NCBI GenBank assembly: GCA_947479905.1
Contig: CANKBJ010000001.1
Coordinates: 62,001-126,000, forward strand
From: Bradyrhizobiaceae bacterium
GTDB taxonomy: Bacteria; Pseudomonadota; Alphaproteobacteria; Rhizobiales; Xanthobacteraceae
Direction of reading: 5' to 3'
DNA: 64,000 nt
In this document: in pieces, positions 60,609 to 64,000 of the stretch
Layout: each line of letters starts with the position of its first letter
Numbering within the stretch: the stretch's first letter is position 1
Translations under genes and position numbers: made by a program
The notes under the pieces: generated by a model
The model's input: only the letters and a program-made list of their open reading frames with translations
Told to the model about the DNA's origin: nothing
Databases searched by the model: none

Positions 60609-61832
60609 TCAGCTGCCGACGATATTGTTGCGTCGAAGCTGCGTTCGTTCGGCTTCATTGTAGCCGAGGCTTTCGAGAATGGCGTCGTTGTCCGCGCCCA
60701 GGGCCGGCGCGCCACGGCGCCTCGCGTCCACAAGGCCGCTGACGGCCAGCGGATTGGCGATCTGCGGGATACGTCCTTCGACCGGATGTTCGATCCATTC
60801 GATCAACCCGCGGTCGCGCACATGCGGGTCCTGCAAAGCCTCGTCCGGATCGTTGACCGGAGAGATCGGAATATCGGCCGAAAGCATCTTCTCGATCAGT
60901 TGATGGCGCGGCATCGACGAGCAGTAGTCCTGGATCGCCTTGCGATAAATCGCGGAGCGTTCGCCGTGGCTGGTATGGCGGTCGCTTGGCGATTCATTCT
61001 CCGACACCAGATCCGGCCTCTGGATGAGATGACAGAACGACTTCCAGATGCCGGCTTCAAGCAGCGACACCGCGATGGCGCGACCGTCCTGCGCGGTATA
61101 GATCGAATAGCGCGGATTGGCGCCCCAGACCTCCATTGCCTGAGCCCCGCGGTTACCCGCGATATGCGCCATGCCGGACGTCAGGACGATGTTGCACATG
61201 CTGAACAGGCTGTCGAACATCGACGTGTCGATATAGCAGCCGACGCCGCTGTCGCGCCGACGGTACAGAGCGGCGAGTACGCCGATCGTGGCATAGGCGG
61301 CGGCGGCATAGTCGCCAGCCTGAAAGCCGGGAACGGTGGCCGGGCCATTGGACGCCGCCGCGCCGATGAGCCCGGTCGCGGCCTGCACCACAAGGTCATG
61401 CCCGGGGATACCCGCATAAAGACCGGTCTGTCCAAAGCCGGTTATCGAACAATACACGATGTCGGGTTTGAACGTCTTGGCGGTGTCGTAGTCGATCTTC
61501 AGCTTGGCGGGCACGCCGCGTCGGAACGATTCCACCACGACATCGGCCTGTGCCAGCAGACGATGCGCGATCTCTCGGCCATCCGGCTTCGCCAGATCGA
61601 GCGACAGGCTCGATTTATTGCGATTGACGCTGTTGAAGTAAACGCTGCTGTCGCGGTAGCTCGGCGGATTGTGCCGGCTCAGGTCGCCATTTCCGGGCTG
61701 CTCGATCTTGATCACGTCGGCGCCGAGATCGCCCAGCATCTGGGTGCACCAAGGGCCTGGCAGCAGACGGCTGAAGTCGAGCACGCGCAGCCCCGCGAGG
61801 GGCAGGCGCGTGTCCTTGCTATGAGACGGCAT
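60609..61832 (-). CDS. CaiB/BaiF (family III) CoA-transferase
   Basis: The 407-residue protein contains 'LAGLRVLDFSRLLPGPWCTQ', 'LGDLGADVIKIEQPGNGD', the catalytic Asp region 'LDLAKPDGREIAHRLLAQAD', 'GFGQTGLYAGIPGHDLVVQA' and 'GAPALGADNDAILESLGY'. It moves CoA between carboxylic acids, a cheap way to activate a substrate. ATG 61832 matches the family start; an in-frame start at 61928 lies inside the hydratase gene. It is followed after 15 bases by the MmgE/PrpD gene. Confidence 0.9.
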   Translation of the reverse strand: MPSHSKDTRLPLAGLRVLDFSRLLPGPWCTQMLGDLGADVIKIEQPGNGDLSRHNPPSYRDSSVYFNSVNRNKSSLSLDLAKPDGREIAHRLLAQADVVVESFRRGVPAKLKIDYDTAKTFKPDIVYCSITGFGQTGLYAGIPGHDLVVQAATGLIGAAASNGPATVPGFQAGDYAAAAYATIGVLAALYRRRDSGVGCYIDTSMFDSLFSMCNIVLTSGMAHIAGNRGAQAMEVWGANPRYSIYTAQDGRAIAVSLLEAGIWKSFCHLIQRPDLVSENESPSDRHTSHGERSAIYRKAIQDYCSSMPRHQLIEKMLSADIPISPVNDPDEALQDPHVRDRGLIEWIEHPVEGRIPQIANPLAVSGLVDARRRGAPALGADNDAILESLGYNEAERTQLRRNNIVGS

Positions 61833-61854
61833 CGTGATACTCGCTTTTCTTCTT

Positions 61855-62637
61855 CTACTTGCCCGTGAACTTCGCCGGTCGCTTCTCCAGGAATGCGGAA
61901 ATGCCTTCCTTGCGGTCCTGCGAGCCATAGATCGTGGTGACGAGGAACGCCTCGAACTCCAGCGAGGAGGCTAGATCCATCTGGAGGCCGCGATAAACGA
62001 CGCGCTTGATGAAGGCGAGGCTCAGCGGTGCCCGGTTCTCGTAGACCTTGATCATCTTCTTGGCTTCTTCGACCGCCGTGCCCTTGGCGACCTTGCGATT
62101 GACCAAGCCGATGCGGTGCGCCTCTGTCGCATCGATCGGATCGGCCGCGAACATAATCTCGATGGCCTTGGACGGGCCGACGAGGCGCGCCAGACGCTGC
62201 GTGCCGCCGGCGCCGGCGACGGTGCCGATCTTCGAACTGGTGATCGCGAAGGTCGCATCCTCGGCGGCGATGCGAATGTCGCAGGCCATGGCGAATTCGC
62301 AGCCGCCGGTCATGCAGAATCCTTCGATTGCCGCAAAAACCGGCTTGGTCAGGTTTTCGTAGACGTCGCACAGCCTGTGCCAGCGCTTGAAGTAGGCGAG
62401 GCCGTCGGCGGCGCCGCTGATGGCGAGTGCGTCATTGAGGTCGGCGCCGGCGGAGAAATAATCCATGCCGCCAGTCAGGATGACACCACGCACCTCGGGA
62501 ATGGCATCGGCGGTCTGCGCTGCATCGATAAGCTCGTCCATGGTGGCGACGCTGATCGCGTTGCGCCGTTCGGGACGGTTGAAGGTGATGATGAAGGCAG
62601 AGCCGTCCTGGCTCGTCTTTATGTACTTGTAGGCCAC
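61855..62637 (-). CDS. Enoyl-CoA hydratase/isomerase family protein
   Basis: The 260-residue crotonase-fold enzyme contains 'FNRPERRNAISVATMDELID', 'GMDYFSAGADLNDALA' (CoA site), the oxyanion region 'IEGFCMTGGCEFAMACDI' and 'SSKIGTVAGAGGTQRLARLV'. It likely hydrates or isomerises the CoA ester made by the neighbouring CoA-transferase. The start is taken as GTG 62637 because AAAGGAA lies about 9 bases upstream; ATG 62670, overlapping the hydrolase stop, is the alternative. Confidence 0.88.
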   Translation of the reverse strand: MAYKYIKTSQDGSAFIITFNRPERRNAISVATMDELIDAAQTADAIPEVRGVILTGGMDYFSAGADLNDALAISGAADGLAYFKRWHRLCDVYENLTKPVFAAIEGFCMTGGCEFAMACDIRIAAEDATFAITSSKIGTVAGAGGTQRLARLVGPSKAIEIMFAADPIDATEAHRIGLVNRKVAKGTAVEEAKKMIKVYENRAPLSLAFIKRVVYRGLQMDLASSLEFEAFLVTTIYGSQDRKEGISAFLEKRPAKFTGK

Positions 62638-62666
62638 GTTGCAGGTTCCTTTCGTAACGTCGGTCT

Positions 62667-63476
62667 TCATTTATCTTTCAAAAAGCGCAGCAACAGCTCG
62701 TTGACCGTGTCGGCGGATTCATACTGAACCCAGTGGCCGGCGCCCGCTACCAGTCTGATTTCAACATCCGGCCGCACGGCTCTGCATTCGGCCGCGCGTG
62801 CCTCGGGTGAAGGATAGGCGACGGTATCGTTCGCCCCCCAGATCATCAGGAGAGGGCACGACACGGCGCCGAGATCCTTGAGGATCGTCGGTCGCAGACT
62901 GACCTTGAGGCTGTTGAAACGGCTGCCCGCAATATTACGGCATTGAATGTCGATCGTGCGCTCGTCGATGCTGTCGGGATTGTGCAGCATCATGGCCAAG
63001 AGATTGTGCCGGATAACAGCGCGGTAGCGGGGATCGGTCTCGATGGCGGTGGGCGGCGACTTCAGGTCGAGCACGCGCCCCGTGGCTTCGCCAAATCCGC
63101 CCGGACCAAGAAGCGCCAGCTTGGTGCAGCACGCGCCGAGCCTGCGGGCTAGATCGGCGGCCACGGCGCCACCGAACGAGAAGCCGATGACGGCGGTCGG
63201 CCGGTCACCGATCAATATGCCGATGCCGGCCGCAACCAGCGCCAGATAGTCGTCCGGGTCGATGTCGCGGGCAACGTCCGGCGCGTCGCCGAATCCGGGC
63301 AGGTCGAGCGCGATGACGCGATAATGCCGAGAAAGCGCCTCGATATTGCGCACCCAATGGCTATGCGACCCGCGGCCGCCGTGAATCAACACGACATTGT
63401 CGCCGGAGCCGGATACATGCGCCGCGAGGGACATTCCAGCCGGAGTATTTGCACTCATGGAGACAGTCGCGTTCAT
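62667..63476 (-). CDS. Alpha/beta-hydrolase
   Basis: The 269-residue hydrolase has oxyanion 'VVLIHGGRGSHSHWVRNI', 'ALDLPGFGDAPD', nucleophile elbow 'VIGFSFGGAVAADLARR', an acid in 'LMIWGANDTVAYPSP' and catalytic His in 'VAGAGHWVQYESAD'. The pattern is close to meta-cleavage-product and related C-C or ester hydrolases. It overlaps the ABC ATPase gene upstream by 4 bases and lies within a catabolic operon. Confidence 0.88.
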   Translation of the reverse strand: MNATVSMSANTPAGMSLAAHVSGSGDNVVLIHGGRGSHSHWVRNIEALSRHYRVIALDLPGFGDAPDVARDIDPDDYLALVAAGIGILIGDRPTAVIGFSFGGAVAADLARRLGACCTKLALLGPGGFGEATGRVLDLKSPPTAIETDPRYRAVIRHNLLAMMLHNPDSIDERTIDIQCRNIAGSRFNSLKVSLRPTILKDLGAVSCPLLMIWGANDTVAYPSPEARAAECRAVRPDVEIRLVAGAGHWVQYESADTVNELLLRFLKDK

Positions 63477-64000
63477 GCTTCGGCGTCGAGCGCCTCTAGC
63501 GGCTTGCCAAGATATGACTCGATCACCTCCGGATGGGCGATGACGTCGTCCGGCTTACCCTGGAACAGTTCCTGGCCAAAATTCAGCACGAAGACATGTT
63601 GCGCCAGAGCGATGATGACGTGCACCAGATGTTCGATCATCAGGATGGTCACACCATTGGCATGGATACGCTTGAGCAGTTCCATCAACTCGTCGATGTC
63701 GCTCTGCGGCGAGCCGGCCATGACCTCGTCGAGCAGCAGAAGCCGCGGCTTCGTCGCCAAAGCGCGGGCCAGCTCGAGTTTCTTCTTTGCGCCAAGGGTG
63801 AGCGCGCCGGCCATGACATCCGCCTGGTGGGCGATGTCGACCATTTCAAGAGCTTCCATGGCGCGGTCACGGGCCTTGCGAATGGTCATACCGTCGCGAG
63901 AGAACAGCGCGCCGGTCATCGCGTTGTCGAGGACGCTCATTTCGGGGAACGGCTGCACAACCTGAAAGGTGCGGGCTATGCCGAGCCGGCAGATTTCATA
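63473..64000 (-). CDS. Branched-chain-type ABC transporter ATP-binding protein (LivG-like), cut by window edge
   Basis: The last 175 or so residues of a LivG-type ATPase are present. They enter from the edge with 'LGIARTFQVVQPFPEMSV', the LivG-specific Q-loop region, then the signature variant 'LTLGAKKKLELARALA', Walker B 'LLLLDEVMAGSP' and 'LMIEHLVHVIIALAQ'. The Walker A motif lies outside. It suggests that a second liv-type importer operon continues beyond the window and supplies the catabolic genes that follow. Confidence 0.88.
   Translation of the reverse strand, partial: YEICRLGIARTFQVVQPFPEMSVLDNAMTGALFSRDGMTIRKARDRAMEALEMVDIAHQADVMAGALTLGAKKKLELARALATKPRLLLLDEVMAGSPQSDIDELMELLKRIHANGVTILMIEHLVHVIIALAQHVFVLNFGQELFQGKPDDVIAHPEVIESYLGKPLEALDAEA

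Overview
The window is high-GC DNA that reads as the chromosome of a metabolically versatile alphaproteobacterium of the order Hyphomicrobiales, in the Bradyrhizobium / Rhodopseudomonas / Xanthobacteraceae neighbourhood. The pointers are a RpoE-ChrR (ECF11-type) sigma/anti-sigma pair with its fatty-acid cluster, a poly-hydroxyalkanoate synthase, orphan TctC/Bug receptors, MmgE/PrpD and CoA-transferase gene sets, and an intergenic palindrome of the 'GTCATTCCGGGGCG' type common in that group. The genus is an inference. No rRNA, complete tRNA, CRISPR array or intact mobile element was seen.

Layout. 1-0.5 kb: start of phaC (minus strand, cut by the window edge). 0.9-3.6 kb: a PatZ-like acyl-CoA synthetase/acetyltransferase gene with one in-frame amber codon. 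4-12.4 kb: scattered catabolic genes (TctC receptor, SDR, Fe-alcohol dehydrogenase, cupin protein, IclR regulator, SnoaL-like protein, HpcH aldolase, atypical FMN 2-hydroxyacid oxidase). 12.4-19.4 kb: LacI regulator divergent from a complete sugar-type ABC transporter plus a ketopantoate-reductase-like gene. 19.5-25.5 kb: GntR regulator, SDR, then a likely five-gene operon tctC-CMD-hibadh-ech-lysR. 25.5-34.2 kb: Ssu/Tau-type ABC importer, two divergent metallo-beta-lactamase-fold lactonase-like paralogues, a hydroxyisobutyrate dehydrogenase and two MmgE/PrpD genes.

34.4-50.7 kb is the phenylacetate region: an LLM flavin oxidoreductase, a hydrolase and livFGMHK run on the minus strand downstream of paaN. 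Divergently, paaG-paaI-paaK-paaR run on the plus strand and meet paaE, the end of paaABCDE, which is preceded by paaX. Phenylacetate is activated by PaaK, epoxidised by PaaABCE(D), isomerised by PaaG, and a ring-opened aldehyde is probably oxidised by PaaN. Two different repressors (TetR-type PaaR and PaaX) are present, while paaF, paaH, paaJ and a ring-hydrolase domain are not in the window.

50.7-52.4 kb is a decayed stretch holding dispersed repeats and a chimeric remnant of a glycosyltransferase and a GGDEF protein. 52.4-58.5 kb is a singlet-oxygen / unusual-fatty-acid locus: Cfa-like methyltransferase, DUF1365 protein and flavin amine-oxidase-like protein on one strand; rpoE, chrR and a DUF1295 membrane protein on the other; and a DUF2177 membrane protein. 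Three matches to the pattern TGATCC-N16-CGTAT lie exactly where promoters for these units are needed, two of them divergent and mirror-symmetric. 59.2-64 kb carries a minus-strand catabolic operon: a branched-chain-type ABC ATPase (cut by the edge), a hydrolase, an enoyl-CoA hydratase, a CaiB/BaiF CoA-transferase and an MmgE/PrpD protein.

Most of the window is ordinary accessory catabolism. The parts that deserve a second look are the ECF-sigma-controlled fatty-acid locus with its promoter triplet, the Cfa-like enzyme that lacks the usual bicarbonate-binding residues, the dually regulated paa locus, the 2-hydroxyacid oxidase with changed substrate-binding arginines, and the three-copy intergenic repeat.
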